57,798 nucleotides of DNA from Cupriavidus campinensis (GCF_905397395.1 NZ_CAJPVH010000037.1:1-57798); one strand, 5' to 3'; positions 44,230-53,422 are shown, counted from the first letter of the stretch. Made by a program: numbers and translations. The notes: generated by a model from the sequence alone, not told the origin.

Positions 44230-47200
44230 ATGATGAAACTCGACCAAGCCCATGCCGAAAGTGATGCGAGATCAACTCAAGAAAGGAAGAAGGCGGAGGA
44301 CCTGAACGGCGCGACATCCGTCTTCCGCATTCCCAACATGGATTGCCGCAACGAAGAAGCGGCAATCCGTGCACGGCTTGCCAAATTGCCAGCGGTAGAG
44401 TCCCTTTCGTTCGACCTTCCCCAGCGCCGCCTCACCGTCCGGCATGGGCTACCGAACCCGGGGCCGTTGCTGGAGGCCCTCCATGAGATCGGCATGCAAG
44501 CATCGATGGAGGACGACGGCGAAGCCGCGGGCAACGCCGCTTGCGGATCCGCGTGCGCTGGATCCTGCGCCGGCAGCCAGAGCGCTGCGTTAGAAGAGTC
44601 AAAAGACACATTCACGATTCCAAACATGGATTGCCGCTCCGAAGAGGCGGCGATCCGCGCGCGGCTGGAGCCGTTGGCCGGCGTCCGGTCGCTCGAGTTC
44701 GACCTACCCGCACGCCAGCTGTCTGTCGTCCACACCTTGTCCTCGGTGGAACCCCTGCTGACGGCGTTGCAATCGATCGGCATGCAGGCAAGGCTGGGCG
44801 AAGACACAACTCCTCCGGGCGCGAATTGCGCAGCGACAACGGAGACTGCCTGCGGTCCCTGCGGCACGCCCCCCGTCTCCTTCGTCCCTGCAGCCACGGG
44901 CAATACCACGCAGTTCCTGATCACAAACATGGACTGCCCCACCGAGGAAGCTTTGATCCGCAAGCGCCTAGGCAAGGTGGAGGGCATCGAACGCCTCGAC
45001 TTCGACCTGATGAATCGCCGACTGGAGGTGCAACACCGCCTGCCCGATCCGGCACCGGTCCTCGGCGCACTGCGCGAGATCGGCATGCATGCCACGGTCG
45101 AGCGCGAGGCAGGGGCAAGTTCCAAGGGACGAGCCACCTACTTGATCGAAAAGATGGACTGCCCGACCGAAGAGGCGCTGCTGCGCAAGGCGTTGGAAGG
45201 CATGCCGGGTGTCAGCAGCCTGCAGTTCAACCTGATGAGCCGGACCCTGACCGTCAGCCATTCGCTGAAGGACGAGGTGCCAATCACAGCGGCCATTGAG
45301 CGACTTGGCATGCAGCCGGTGCTGCGCGACCATAGTCGGCCTGCCCCCGCAGTCACGAGGGACTTTGGCACCGGCATTTCGAAGGCGGAGTGGCTGCGCA
45401 TGGGGGCCGCCGGCGTGCTGGCGGTTGGCGCGGAAGTCCTCACATTCGCCGGGATGGGTGAATCGGCATGGCCGGTGGTGGCCGCGTCGCTGGCGGCCAT
45501 TGCGTTGGGCGGTATCGAGACCCTGAAGAAAGGCTGGATCGCGCTGCGCACGCTGTCACTGAACATGAACCTCCTGATGACGATTGCCGTCATCGGTGCC
45601 GCTTTGATCGGCCAGTGGCCGGAAGCCGCCGTGGTGATCTGGCTGTTCGCCATCGCGGAGATGATCGAAGCGCTAAGCCTGGACCGGGCGCGCAACGCGA
45701 TTCGCAAGCTGATGGACCTGGCGCCGGAAACCGCACTCGTCCGCCAGGACGACGGTCGCTGGCAAGAGGTCAAGGCCGAGACAGTGCCGCTTGGAGCCGT
45801 CGTGCGCGTTCGTCCCGGCGAACGTATCGCCTTGGATGGGGTCGTGGTGTCGGGCGCATCAGCCATCAACCAGGCGCCCATCACCGGCGAAAGCATGCCC
45901 GTGGAAAAGAACCCCGGCGACACGGTGTTCGCGGGCACGATCAATGAGCGCGGCACATTGGAATTCGAAGTGCACTCGCGCAAGGGAGAGACCACGCTCG
46001 ACCGTATCGCGCGCTCGGTCCAGGAAGCCCAAGGCCAGCGCGCGCCGACGCAGCGTTTCGTTGATCGTTTCGCGAGCGTCTATACCCCCTCTGTCTTTGC
46101 GCTGGCGATCGCCATTGCCGTGATCCCGCCGCTGTTCTTTGGGGCGCCTTGGTTCGAATGGGTCTACAAGGCGCTGGTGATGCTGGTGATTGCTTGTCCC
46201 TGCGCCCTGGTGATCTCGACACCGGTGACGGTCGTCAGCGGCCTGGCTGCGGCCGCGCGGCGTGGCATCCTCGTCAAGGGTGGCCTGTACCTGGAGCAAG
46301 GGCGTCTGCTGCGCGCGGTGGCACTGGACAAGACTGGCACCCTTACGCACGGCCGCCCGGCGCTGACCGATACGGTACCGACGGGCGCGCTCTCGGAGAC
46401 GGAAGTGCTGCGCATTGCCGCCAGCCTGGATGCGTTGTCCGAACATCCAGTGGCCACAGCTATCGTCAACGCCTACGGCGACAAGCCGCACGCCTCAGTG
46501 CAACGCTTCGAGGCTCTGGCTGGCCGTGGCGTCAAGGGCGACATCGACGGCCAGACCTACTACGTCGGCAACCACCGCCTGGCAAATGAGCTTGGCGTGG
46601 CCAGCGAGCAGGTCCGCAAGCTGCTGGAGAGCCTGGAAGCGCAGGCCAAGACAGCAGTGGTGCTTGCCACCGATAAGCAGGCACTGGGTGTCCTGGCAGT
46701 TGCCGACACGGTCCGGGACAGCAGCAAGCGTGCGGTAGCGGCGCTCAAGCAGTTGGGCGTAGAGCCGGTGATGCTTACCGGCGACAACCGCAAGACCGCG
46801 GAAGCGGTGGCCGCCCAGGTGGGCATCACCGACGCGCGCGGCGACCTGCTGCCGCACGACAAGTTGGCTGCGATCGCAGAGCTTGGCGCGAAGGCGCCGG
46901 TAGGCATGGTCGGGGATGGCGTCAACGATGCGCCCGCGCTGGCCAAATCGAACATCGGCTTTGCGATGGGCGCTGCTGGCACCGACACCGCGATCGAGAC
47001 CGCCGACGTGGCGCTGATGCAGGACGACCTGCGCAAGCTGCCTGAGTTCATCAAGCTGTCGCGCCGGGTGGGTGGCGTGCTGAAGGCAAACATCGCCTTC
47101 GCGATCGGTACCAAGGCGGTCTTCATGGTGCTGGCCTTCACCGGCCATGCCAGCCTGTGGCTCGCGATTCTTGCCGACATGGGCGCAAGCCTGGCCGTGG

Positions 47201-47265
47201 TGTTCAACGGACTGCGCCTGCTGGGGACCAGCCCCTCCACTGAGAGTGACCACCATGCGGGCTGA
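44230..47265 (+). CDS. Zn/Cd/Pb-exporting P1B ATPase with four N-terminal metal-binding domains
   Basis: 1011 residues, ZntA/CadA/PbrA class. Four tandem domains carry the divalent-metal motif MDCxxEE: NMDCRNEE, NMDCRSEE, NMDCPTEE and KMDCPTEE. Cys-rich linkers follow domains 1 and 2 (ACGSACAGSCAG; ETACGPCG). The core has CPC (IACPCALVISTP), DKTGTLTHG, the HP motif and GDGVNDAPAL. Most relatives have one or two such domains. GAGGCG precedes the ATG pair at 44230/44233. Transcribed with lspA, which overlaps its end. Confidence 0.93.
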   Translation: MMKLDQAHAESDARSTQERKKAEDLNGATSVFRIPNMDCRNEEAAIRARLAKLPAVESLSFDLPQRRLTVRHGLPNPGPLLEALHEIGMQASMEDDGEAAGNAACGSACAGSCAGSQSAALEESKDTFTIPNMDCRSEEAAIRARLEPLAGVRSLEFDLPARQLSVVHTLSSVEPLLTALQSIGMQARLGEDTTPPGANCAATTETACGPCGTPPVSFVPAATGNTTQFLITNMDCPTEEALIRKRLGKVEGIERLDFDLMNRRLEVQHRLPDPAPVLGALREIGMHATVEREAGASSKGRATYLIEKMDCPTEEALLRKALEGMPGVSSLQFNLMSRTLTVSHSLKDEVPITAAIERLGMQPVLRDHSRPAPAVTRDFGTGISKAEWLRMGAAGVLAVGAEVLTFAGMGESAWPVVAASLAAIALGGIETLKKGWIALRTLSLNMNLLMTIAVIGAALIGQWPEAAVVIWLFAIAEMIEALSLDRARNAIRKLMDLAPETALVRQDDGRWQEVKAETVPLGAVVRVRPGERIALDGVVVSGASAINQAPITGESMPVEKNPGDTVFAGTINERGTLEFEVHSRKGETTLDRIARSVQEAQGQRAPTQRFVDRFASVYTPSVFALAIAIAVIPPLFFGAPWFEWVYKALVMLVIACPCALVISTPVTVVSGLAAAARRGILVKGGLYLEQGRLLRAVALDKTGTLTHGRPALTDTVPTGALSETEVLRIAASLDALSEHPVATAIVNAYGDKPHASVQRFEALAGRGVKGDIDGQTYYVGNHRLANELGVASEQVRKLLESLEAQAKTAVVLATDKQALGVLAVADTVRDSSKRAVAALKQLGVEPVMLTGDNRKTAEAVAAQVGITDARGDLLPHDKLAAIAELGAKAPVGMVGDGVNDAPALAKSNIGFAMGAAGTDTAIETADVALMQDDLRKLPEFIKLSRRVGGVLKANIAFAIGTKAVFMVLAFTGHASLWLAILADMGASLAVVFNGLRLLGTSPSTESDHHAG

Positions 47266-47749
47266 TCGCAGCATTGGCCTGGGTTTCGTATTGGCGGCCC
47301 TTATCGTGGCGATGGATATCGGGACGAAAGTAGCCATCGTGGCCTGGGTCGACTACGGTGCAAGCCTCGACTGGCTGCCCGTCCTCAACGTCGTGCATGT
47401 GCTGAACCGAGGTGCCGCCTTCAGTTTTCTGCACGGCGCGGGGGGCTGGCAGCGATATTTTTTCATTGGAATTGCCTTGGCGGCCTCCGCGTTCCTTGTG
47501 TACATGATTCGGCGTACTGGTACCACCGATACCGAGCGGATCAGCTACGGACTGATCTTGGGCGGCGCGTTGGCCAATATGATCGACCGGGTCGCACGCG
47601 GAGCGGTGGTCGACTGGATCGATCTTCATTGGGGTTCGTACCATTGGCCGGCCTTCAATGTGGCTGACATCGGCATCACACTCGGTGCTGCCTTGATCGT
47701 GTTCCATGAGCTCTTCGGCAGAATGCAGGCACGCCCAGCCCGCGGATGA
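47255..47749 (+). CDS. lspA: Signal peptidase II (LspA), lead-operon type
   Basis: 164 residues, four membrane helices. Catalytic Asp motifs are present in GGALANMIDRVARGAVVDWID and FNVADIGI, plus NRGAAFSF. LspA removes lipoprotein signal peptides. In pbr operons this gene (pbrC) accompanies the Pb ATPase. Starts 11 bases inside the ATPase gene. Confidence 0.93.
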   Translation: MRADRSIGLGFVLAALIVAMDIGTKVAIVAWVDYGASLDWLPVLNVVHVLNRGAAFSFLHGAGGWQRYFFIGIALAASAFLVYMIRRTGTTDTERISYGLILGGALANMIDRVARGAVVDWIDLHWGSYHWPAFNVADIGITLGAALIVFHELFGRMQARPARG

Positions 47750-48569
47750 ACACGAAGCATCCGACAGGCAGCCGCTGCTGACCATCGGCCGCGGCTGGGC
47801 CATTTACATCGGACCGATAGAGGCCGGTCGGTTGCACCGACATCAAGCAGCTCAGTTGGCATGGAGCAAACAGGGGATGTTGCTCCTCGAAGGGGCCTGG
47901 GGCGGATTGCAGGCCCCGGGACATTTTCTTGCGGCCGGGGTGCCGCATCGTCTCGTAGCGGCCGGCCCGGTGCGCATGGTGTTTCTCGACCCGACCATGC
48001 ACAGCGTTTGCCCTACTGGCCGTCGGCCCGCAGCCACGATGGCGCCGAGCCCCGTGCAGGCGGATATGCTGGAACATGAGCTGGACCGCTGGCTGCGAGG
48101 CGCAATGCCGTCTGAAACAGCGAATGTGTCACAACCTGCCACGGAGGCTTCGCGTTGGGCTGCGGTCCTCCAGTGGCTGGAAACGTCGCTGGAGGGACCC
48201 GTGCATGTCGCACATGCCGCCGACGCCGTAGGCCTGTCGTCCTCCCGTTTCATGCATTGGTTCGCGGAGGCGAGCGGACTGTCGTTCCGGGCGTACGTGC
48301 GTTGGTTGCGCCTGCAGCGTGCGGTGCGCACCCTCTCCGATGGTTGTACGCTCACCGAGGCTGCTCATCTCGCCGGCTTCGCCGACAGCGCGCACCTGAC
48401 GCGCACCTTCGTGTCCACATTCGGAGTCCGGCCAGCGCCGCTGCGTGGCGCTCGGATTGTCTGTACGGCACAGTCCAAACCTCCATTCACACTGCACGGA
48501 CTTGAATTTGTCGACACCATCCGGCATGGAGGGCGTCAGACAGGAGCCCAACAAAGGGGAAAAGCATGA
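47706..48569 (+). CDS. AraC-family transcriptional regulator
   Basis: 287 residues, overlapping the lspA end by 44 bp; the exact start is uncertain. An N-terminal cupin-like sensing region is followed by the double helix-turn-helix (AADAVGLSSSRFMHWFAEASGL and TLTEAAHLAGFADSAHLTRTF). It contains few Cys, so metal sensing is not obvious. AraC regulators are unusual in cad/pbr operons. Confidence 0.85.
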   Translation: MSSSAECRHAQPADEHEASDRQPLLTIGRGWAIYIGPIEAGRLHRHQAAQLAWSKQGMLLLEGAWGGLQAPGHFLAAGVPHRLVAAGPVRMVFLDPTMHSVCPTGRRPAATMAPSPVQADMLEHELDRWLRGAMPSETANVSQPATEASRWAAVLQWLETSLEGPVHVAHAADAVGLSSSRFMHWFAEASGLSFRAYVRWLRLQRAVRTLSDGCTLTEAAHLAGFADSAHLTRTFVSTFGVRPAPLRGARIVCTAQSKPPFTLHGLEFVDTIRHGGRQTGAQQRGKA

Positions 48570-48991
48570 AGATCGGCAAACTTGCTCAAACCGCCGGCAC
48601 CACGGTGGAGACTATTCGCTTCTACGAGCATGAAGGCTTACTGCCGGCGCCGGCTCGTTCCTCTGGAAACTACCGACTCTACGCTTCCCAGCACCTTGAG
48701 CGGTTGGCGTTCATCCGCCATTGCCGCTCGTTGGACATGACCCTGAACGAGATTCGGTCCTTGCTGCGTCTCAAGGATGCGCCCCACGAGGACTGTGGAG
48801 AGGTCAACGTCCTGCTAGAAGGCCACATTCGACACGTGGCGCGCCGCATACAAGAGTTGATGGCATTGGAACGTGACCTGAAGCAATTGCGCAGTCAATG
48901 CGGTCTGTCGCGAGAGGCCAAGGACTGCGGCATTCTGGAGGGCCTTACGAAAACAGCCCATCAGACACCACAGCTGTTGGGAGAAGAGTAG
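48566..48991 (+). CDS. PbrR/CadR-type Cd(II)/Pb(II)-responsive MerR regulator
   Basis: 141 residues. Helix-turn-helix KLAQTAGTTVETIRFYE. Cys77, Cys112 and Cys121 match the Cys spacing of PbrR/CadR (intervals 35 and 9). Overlaps the AraC stop by four bases, so it is the last gene of the ATPase-lspA-araC-merR unit. Likely regulates the promoters at 43443 and 44175. Confidence 0.9.
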   Translation: MKIGKLAQTAGTTVETIRFYEHEGLLPAPARSSGNYRLYASQHLERLAFIRHCRSLDMTLNEIRSLLRLKDAPHEDCGEVNVLLEGHIRHVARRIQELMALERDLKQLRSQCGLSREAKDCGILEGLTKTAHQTPQLLGEE

Positions 48992-49149
48992 GGACGCGGA
49001 TCCCACGAAGGACTACAGGCAGATCCGCCTTCAGCGAACGCTTTCCTGTCGCCGGCGCTAAGCGGCATGTGCGCCACCCCAAACAGCGCAGGCGGAAGCG
49101 TTCCCGACGCGCAAGGCAGCCTCTGCCATAGCCCCGCAGAAAGGCACAG

Positions 49150-49240
49150 ACTCCCAAGTGCGCCTCCCAAGCCGCCAAAACGTCTGCCGGGAAATGCATG
49201 CCTGCGACCAGACGCGACCAGCCAACAAGGTCCACGCCAG
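49150..49240 (-). pseudogene. Fragment of a pbrB-like PAP2 phosphatase
   Basis: The minus-strand stretch reads LVGWSRLVAGMHFPADVLAAW, closely like residues near the end of pbrB at 52.6 kb (LVGWSRLATGMHFPADVLAGW). Both copies are on the minus strand. Only this segment is left. Confidence 0.75.
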
Positions 49241-49266
49241 TTTGGGCTAGCCCCTTCTAGTGCTTC

Positions 49267-49297
49267 ATCTAGCACTGTGTAGCTGCCATAGGGTCAA
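49267..49297 (-). promoter_or_regulatory. MerR-type promoter relic, minus strand
   Basis: TTGACC (49292-49297) with a 19-bp spacer to CTAGAT (49267-49272), or 20 bp to TAGATG. It points toward the PAP2 fragment, so it may be the relic of a pbr promoter. Confidence 0.5.
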
Positions 49298-49389
49298 GGA
49301 AAACGCTACGCGTTTGCCGAACTTTTCTCCTGAAGTGCGGCGCGGGTGCTTTGTTCGTAGCAGGCGGCATATATGCGTGCAGCCTTGTC

Positions 49390-49420
49390 TTGACCCTGTA
49401 GCCACTACATGGTGTCAAAT
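49390..49420 (+). promoter_or_regulatory. MerR-type promoter, plus strand, no intact gene behind it
   Basis: TTGACC (49390-49395), 19-bp spacer CTGTAG...GGTG, TCAAAT (49415-49420). Same architecture as the promoters at 43443 and 44175. The next plus-strand frame is a 22-codon ORF at 49451 of no known family. Confidence 0.65.
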
Positions 49421-49671
49421 CGCACCGACATATCAGCTGACAGGCTGCCAATGAGAGGCGCTGGGCTAAAGGCGACCGGCCATATCATTGGGGCATGCCT
49501 CGGCACTGCTCTATAACCTGCCGAGCGCGGGATCCAAGCCGACCGATCCAATGTGCTGCAACATCTTCGATTTCACTACACTCGAGCCCATGAATTTCTG
49601 CATGCCAAACGCCACTCCGAGAAGTAACCGGTAACCGCCATACACTCACAAAAGGTACGGCTCCGTCGCTC
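49421..49671. other. Stretch without recognised gene
   Basis: Between the orphan MerR-type promoter and the skp-like gene. Only a very short frame is open; no family recognised. Confidence 0.4.
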
Positions 49672-50089
49672 ATGCAAACGCCAACCCCACATCCGAAAAC
49701 TCTGATAGCGGCGGCGCTGTCCGCCGCCATGCTGTGCGCGGTAGGACCGGTGCTAGCGCAGCCAGCGCGCATTGCCGTAGTCAATTCCGAACTTATTCTG
49801 CCGGACTCGTTGCCAGCCAAGCAGGCCCACAACAGGCTTGCACAGGAGTTTTCCACGCGCGACCGTGAACTGCAGGACATGGACCGGAAGACCAGGGCCT
49901 TGGCTGACAAGCTCGAGAAGGAAGCGGCCGTGCTCACAGATCTTGACCATCAGCGCCGCCAGCACGAAGTGGCCGAGCTGACCCACGAATTCCAGCGCAA
50001 GCAGCGTGGATTCCGAGAGGACTTGCAACAGCGCCGCAACGAGGAACTGAATCGCCCCGGGTTTTGCGGAGGCTCTCACTCTTGAGAGA

Positions 50090-50428
50090 ATGCGAGCCAT
50101 GAGCAAGAACAACGCAAACAAGTTTTCCCCGGAAGTGCGCGAGCGCGCCGTGCGCCTGGTGCAGGAGTCGCGCGGCGAGTACCCGTCGCTGTGGGTGGCG
50201 GTCGAGTCCATCGCGCCCAAGATCGGCTGCTCGGCGCAGACGCTGCTGACCTGGGTCAAGCGCCACGAAGTCGACAGCGGACAGCGCGAAGGCGTCACCA
50301 CCAGCGAGCGAGAACGCATCAAGGAGTTGGAGCGGGAGAACCGAGAGCTGCGCCGCGCCAACGACATCCTGCGCACTGCCAGCGCTTTTTTCGCGCAGGC
50401 GGAGCTCGACCGCAAGCTGAAGTCGTAA
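50090..50428 (+). CDS. IS3 transposase OrfA
   Basis: About 110 residues with a helix-turn-helix ([21 protein letters not shown]) and a leucine-zipper-like C-terminal region. Starts at 50090 or 50099. It overlaps orfB in the -1 frame. Confidence 0.9.
   Translation: MRAMSKNNANKFSPEVRERAVRLVQESRGEYPSLWVAVESIAPKIGCSAQTLLTWVKRHEVDSGQREGVTTSERERIKELERENRELRRANDILRTASAFFAQAELDRKLKS
50386..50392 (+). promoter_or_regulatory. Probable -1 frameshift heptamer in orfA/orfB
   Basis: T TTT TTC in the orfA frame (codons GCT TTT TTC) is a canonical slippery heptamer. A -1 slip here enters the orfB frame and would make the fused OrfAB transposase. Confidence 0.65.
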
Positions 50429-51477
50429 ACACCTACATCGACCGGCACCGGGAGGTTTACGGGGTCGAGCCGATCTGCAAGGTGTTGCAGGTTGCCTCGT
50501 CGGCCTATCGGCGCCATGCCGCACGGCTGCGTGATCCGTCACGGCGCAGCGACCGTGCGCGTCGTGATGAACGGCTCATGCCGCAAGTCCAGCGAGTGTG
50601 GCAGGAGAACCATCGCGTCTACGGCGCCGACAAGGTCTGGCGGCAACTGAACCGCGAGGGCGTGACGGTTGCCCGCTGCACGGTCGAGCGATTGATGCGC
50701 GCCCAGGGACTGCAAGGTGTGCGGCGCGGCAAGCGGCTGCGAACGACCATCGCTGACGACGCCGCCAGTCGCCCGGTGGATCGCGTCAACCGGCAGTTCC
50801 GGGCCGACCGTCCCAATCAGCTCTGGGTCTCGGACTTCACCTACGTCTCGACATGGCAGGGTTGGCTGTACGTGGCCTTCGTCGTCGACGTCTACGCCAG
50901 GCGCATCGTCGGCTGGCGCGTGAGCAAATCCATGACGACGGACTTCGTGCTCGATGCGCTGGAGCAGGCCCTATACGCTCGCCAGCCTGGCAACGACGGT
51001 TCTCTGACCCACCACTCCGATAGGGGATCGCAGTACGTCAGCATCCGCTATAGCGAACGCCTGGCCGAAGCCGGCATCGAGCCGTCGGTCGGCAGCCGTG
51101 GCGACAGTTACGACAACGCCTTGGCCGAGACGATCAATGGCTTGTACAAGGCCGAGCTGATCCATCGCCGCGCGCCTTGGAAAACCAGGGAATCCGTCGA
51201 ACTGGCAACACTGGAATGGGTCGCTTGGTTCAACCATAAGCGCCTGCACTCATCCATCGGCTATATCCCGCCCGCCGAGGCTGAGGCAAACTACTACAAC
51301 CAACTCGGCAAACCGCCGACGAGGCCGTTTTACTTTAACCAAACAGCCTCCGCGAAAACCGGGGCGATTCAAACTGGCACGGGTGCAAGAGCGCGCCCAG
51401 CAGGCGATTCGCCAGCTTGCCGAGCAGCGCGGGTACGACCTTGTCATACAGGCAGTCTATGTGAATCCGCGCATTGA
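50386..51477 (+). CDS. IS3 transposase OrfB (integrase core)
   Basis: The rve integrase core has DDE residues: Asp in [11 protein letters not shown], Asp in HHSDRGSQY, and Glu in [21 protein letters not shown]-21 region ([19 protein letters not shown]) precedes it. The frame has no stop before the right inverted repeat and continues into the target gene to 51477. Expressed probably by frameshift from orfA. Confidence 0.9.
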   Translation, partial: FFRAGGARPQAEVVNTYIDRHREVYGVEPICKVLQVASSAYRRHAARLRDPSRRSDRARRDERLMPQVQRVWQENHRVYGADKVWRQLNREGVTVARCTVERLMRAQGLQGVRRGKRLRTTIADDAASRPVDRVNRQFRADRPNQLWVSDFTYVSTWQGWLYVAFVVDVYARRIVGWRVSKSMTTDFVLDALEQALYARQPGNDGSLTHHSDRGSQYVSIRYSERLAEAGIEPSVGSRGDSYDNALAETINGLYKAELIHRRAPWKTRESVELATLEWVAWFNHKRLHSSIGYIPPAEAEANYYNQLGKPPTRPFYFNQTASAKTGAIQTGTGARARPAGDSPACRAARVRPCHTGSLCESAH

Positions 51478-51687
51478 CATCACTGAAGACGTCATGAAAG
51501 CGCTGGACGCCAGCAGCAAGTAGGAAACCTTCATGGGAGGTCGCAGCAGGCTGCGCGGAGATGCTTGGCCCCGCTCTGTAGGTAATTCATGTTCACTCAC
51601 GCGATGTGACCCTTCAAGGCATAGAAGCATCATCCACTTTGTCTGACATGGTGCAATGCTGGGTTCATTCCATCGAGGCCGGCTGAG

Positions 51688-51930
51688 GTCCCTGCGGCAC
51701 TGCCATCTCGCTCGTCCCTGCAGCCACGGGCAACACCACGCAGTTCCTGATCACCAACATGGACTGCCCCACCGAGGAAGCCCTGATTCGCAAGCGCCTG
51801 GGCAAGGTGGAGGGGATAGAACGACTCGACTTTGACCTGATGAACCGCCGGCTGGAGGTGCAATACCGTCTACCAAATCCGTTACGGCATGCATGCCACG
51901 GTCGAACGCGAGGCAGGGGCCTGATCTGTC
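51688..51930 (+). pseudogene. Fragment of a P1B ATPase metal-binding domain
   Basis: This stretch repeats the DNA around 44858-45118 (third MDC domain of the ATPase; NMDCPTEEALIRKRLGKVEG) with few substitutions. About 28 bp are missing after 51890. Nothing else of the gene remains. The 51524-51687 stretch before it holds no recognised gene. Confidence 0.9.
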
Positions 51931-52015
51931 CGATGAAACGGCCCCCCTCCTTCAGCGCCCCGAGAGAATGAGAGCCACCGCAAGCGTGTAGGCACCACAA
52001 CGGTCGAAATCCCAG

Positions 52016-52495
52016 TCATCGCCATCCCAAAAGCCGACCGGTAGGATGCCGCGCATAGCCAACCGCGAACGTGATACGACCGAGCAGATACAAGCTCACC
52101 AGAATCGGCATCAGCCTAAGTTCGGCGCCATACAGCACTGTCGCAAGAATCAAATGCGCGCCTACCGCCAGTACGGTCTGTTCGAGCGAGTTCTGTAGCA
52201 CCGCCACGCGCAGCTCAATAGCGGGACTAGGACGCGAAAACGCCGAGCCCTGGATATCGGCTTGCGATAAAAAGCGTCCCTTGCTTACGGCTCTCACGCA
52301 ATCTGCTAACCATAGGAAAACAGGGAGATCGGCCTTGAGCGCAAACGCGACACGGTCGCCAATACCAAGCTGTCCATCGAGGCCGAACAGAGCGGGGGGA
52401 AGCCAGATATAACCCGCGCCAAGAACTACCGCGCAAACTAAGCAGGCAAGCATCGAATCGCGTACGATGCGACGTTGTTGCAGACTCCATGGCAT
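52016..52495 (-). CDS. MAPEG-family membrane protein, C terminus possibly frameshifted
   Basis: 159 residues as written, from the ATG at 52495 with GAGGAG upstream. Three to four membrane helices with the MAPEG pattern VLQNSLEQTVLAVGAHLILA and LYLLGRITFAVGYARHPTGR. One base added near 52030 would give the more family-like ending GRAFGMAMTGIS. MAPEG proteins are glutathione-linked membrane enzymes; here the role is unknown. Confidence 0.75.
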   Translation of the reverse strand: MPWSLQQRRIVRDSMLACLVCAVVLGAGYIWLPPALFGLDGQLGIGDRVAFALKADLPVFLWLADCVRAVSKGRFLSQADIQGSAFSRPSPAIELRVAVLQNSLEQTVLAVGAHLILATVLYGAELRLMPILVSLYLLGRITFAVGYARHPTGRLLGWR

Positions 52496-52541
52496 GGTTG
52501 CACTCCTCGCCTGTTACCCCGGCACGACGATCCTTGGTACG

Positions 52542-53114
52542 TTAAGCAGCCCCCTTCAATAACCGGCTCGAAAGAGCCAAACTGCCGAGCGCTACTAACC
52601 AGCCCGCCAAGACGTCCGCCGGGAAGTGCATCCCTGTGGCCAAACGTGACCAGCCGACTAGCGCGACATAGGTAAGTAGAGCCGGTCGCCAGTGGGCGCG
52701 GACCATTGGCCATAACCCACCAGCAACCAGAGCGGCGTACGTGGAATGTCCACTCGGAAGACTGTAGTGCGTCTCAATTGAACCGATTGAATGCCACAGG
52801 TGACCGAACACGGCAGCCGGCCGCGGGAAATCGAAGAGAAACTTTGATGCTCCAACTACAGCAAATGCCATACCGAATGCGACTACAAATCGTGCCAAGT
52901 GAGCCTGTAGCTCCAACGAACGATCTACATCCGAGGTTGTTCTTGACCAGACCCAAAAGCCTCCCATGACAACAGGCGCGGTCCAATAGTTGCCCAATAG
53001 GTAGCTAAACAGCTTGGCCAAAGGCAAGAACATTGCCGGCGTGCCTTCATTGACCAGTAGGAAGATCTCTCGATTCCAGCCGCTCCAGTCGTAGAGAACA
53101 AGTGCCCAACTCAT
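52542..53114 (-). CDS. pbrB: PbrB-like undecaprenyl-diphosphate phosphatase (PAP2 superfamily)
   Basis: 190 residues from the ATG at 53114. PAP2 motifs are KFLFDFPRP, SLPSGHSTYAA and GWSRLATGMHFPADVLAGW. In lead resistance PbrB releases phosphate that helps trap Pb(II) exported to the periplasm. It has six membrane segments. pbrA and pbrC do not accompany it here; relatives of both sit at 44-47 kb. Confidence 0.87.
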   Translation of the reverse strand: MSWALVLYDWSGWNREIFLLVNEGTPAMFLPLAKLFSYLLGNYWTAPVVMGGFWVWSRTTSDVDRSLELQAHLARFVVAFGMAFAVVGASKFLFDFPRPAAVFGHLWHSIGSIETHYSLPSGHSTYAALVAGGLWPMVRAHWRPALLTYVALVGWSRLATGMHFPADVLAGWLVALGSLALSSRLLKGAA

Positions 53115-53391
53115 CGGATCACCATCCTCCGCCCCTCGCATCCCACCATACGGTAAGGACTCGCGATATGGGAGCGTTGGGTTCTATTGTTCGCAATCGT
53201 GCGAACGCCTGAAAGCCGAGGCGGAGGGTCGCCCGAAGTTGTGCGCACCTCACGTAAGCGCATTGCACCCTCCCGCATCTTGCACGCGGCTGCACTTGGC
53301 TCGACCCCATACGAGCAATCCGCCGGAAGTCCCCATCGGTTTGTGTTGCGCTGACTCAAAGTAGGTCGCCAGTATTGACTAACGTTGTTAT

Positions 53392-53422
53392 TTCTACGCC
53401 CTCTAGCGGCTATAGAGTCAAG
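53392..53422 (-). promoter_or_regulatory. PbrR-type promoter facing pbrB
   Basis: On the minus strand TTGACT (53417-53422) and TAGAAA (53392-53397) have a 19-bp spacer with CTATAG and AGAGGGCG, like the pbrA promoter. It lies about 280 bp upstream of pbrB with no gene between. Confidence 0.75.

Larger units (their letters stand above)
50048..51371 (+). mobile_element. IS3-family insertion sequence with intact ends
   Basis: 1324 bp bounded by 27-bp inverted repeats (50048-50074 and 51345-51371) matching at 25 of 27 positions, starting TGAATCGCCCC. It is flanked by a 3-bp target duplication AAC (50045-50047 and 51372-51374). Carries orfA and orfB with a probable frameshift site. Complete and therefore likely recent. 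Confidence 0.93.
49672..51523 (+). pseudogene. Skp/OmpH-like periplasmic chaperone gene interrupted by IS3
   Basis: The first part (49672-50047) encodes a signal peptide and a coiled-coil Skp-like protein ([11 protein letters not shown] ... [17 protein letters not shown] helix). After the IS the same frame resumes at 51375 ([18 protein letters not shown]) and stops at 51523. Joining at the duplicated AAC restores an uninterrupted reading frame of about 175 residues. Skp proteins guard outer-membrane proteins in the periplasm. The interruption should abolish function. Confidence 0.88.

Noticed and set aside
49451..49516. 22-codon ORF after an orphan MerR-type promoter
   Set aside because: Too short and without family resemblance or ribosome binding site to call a gene.
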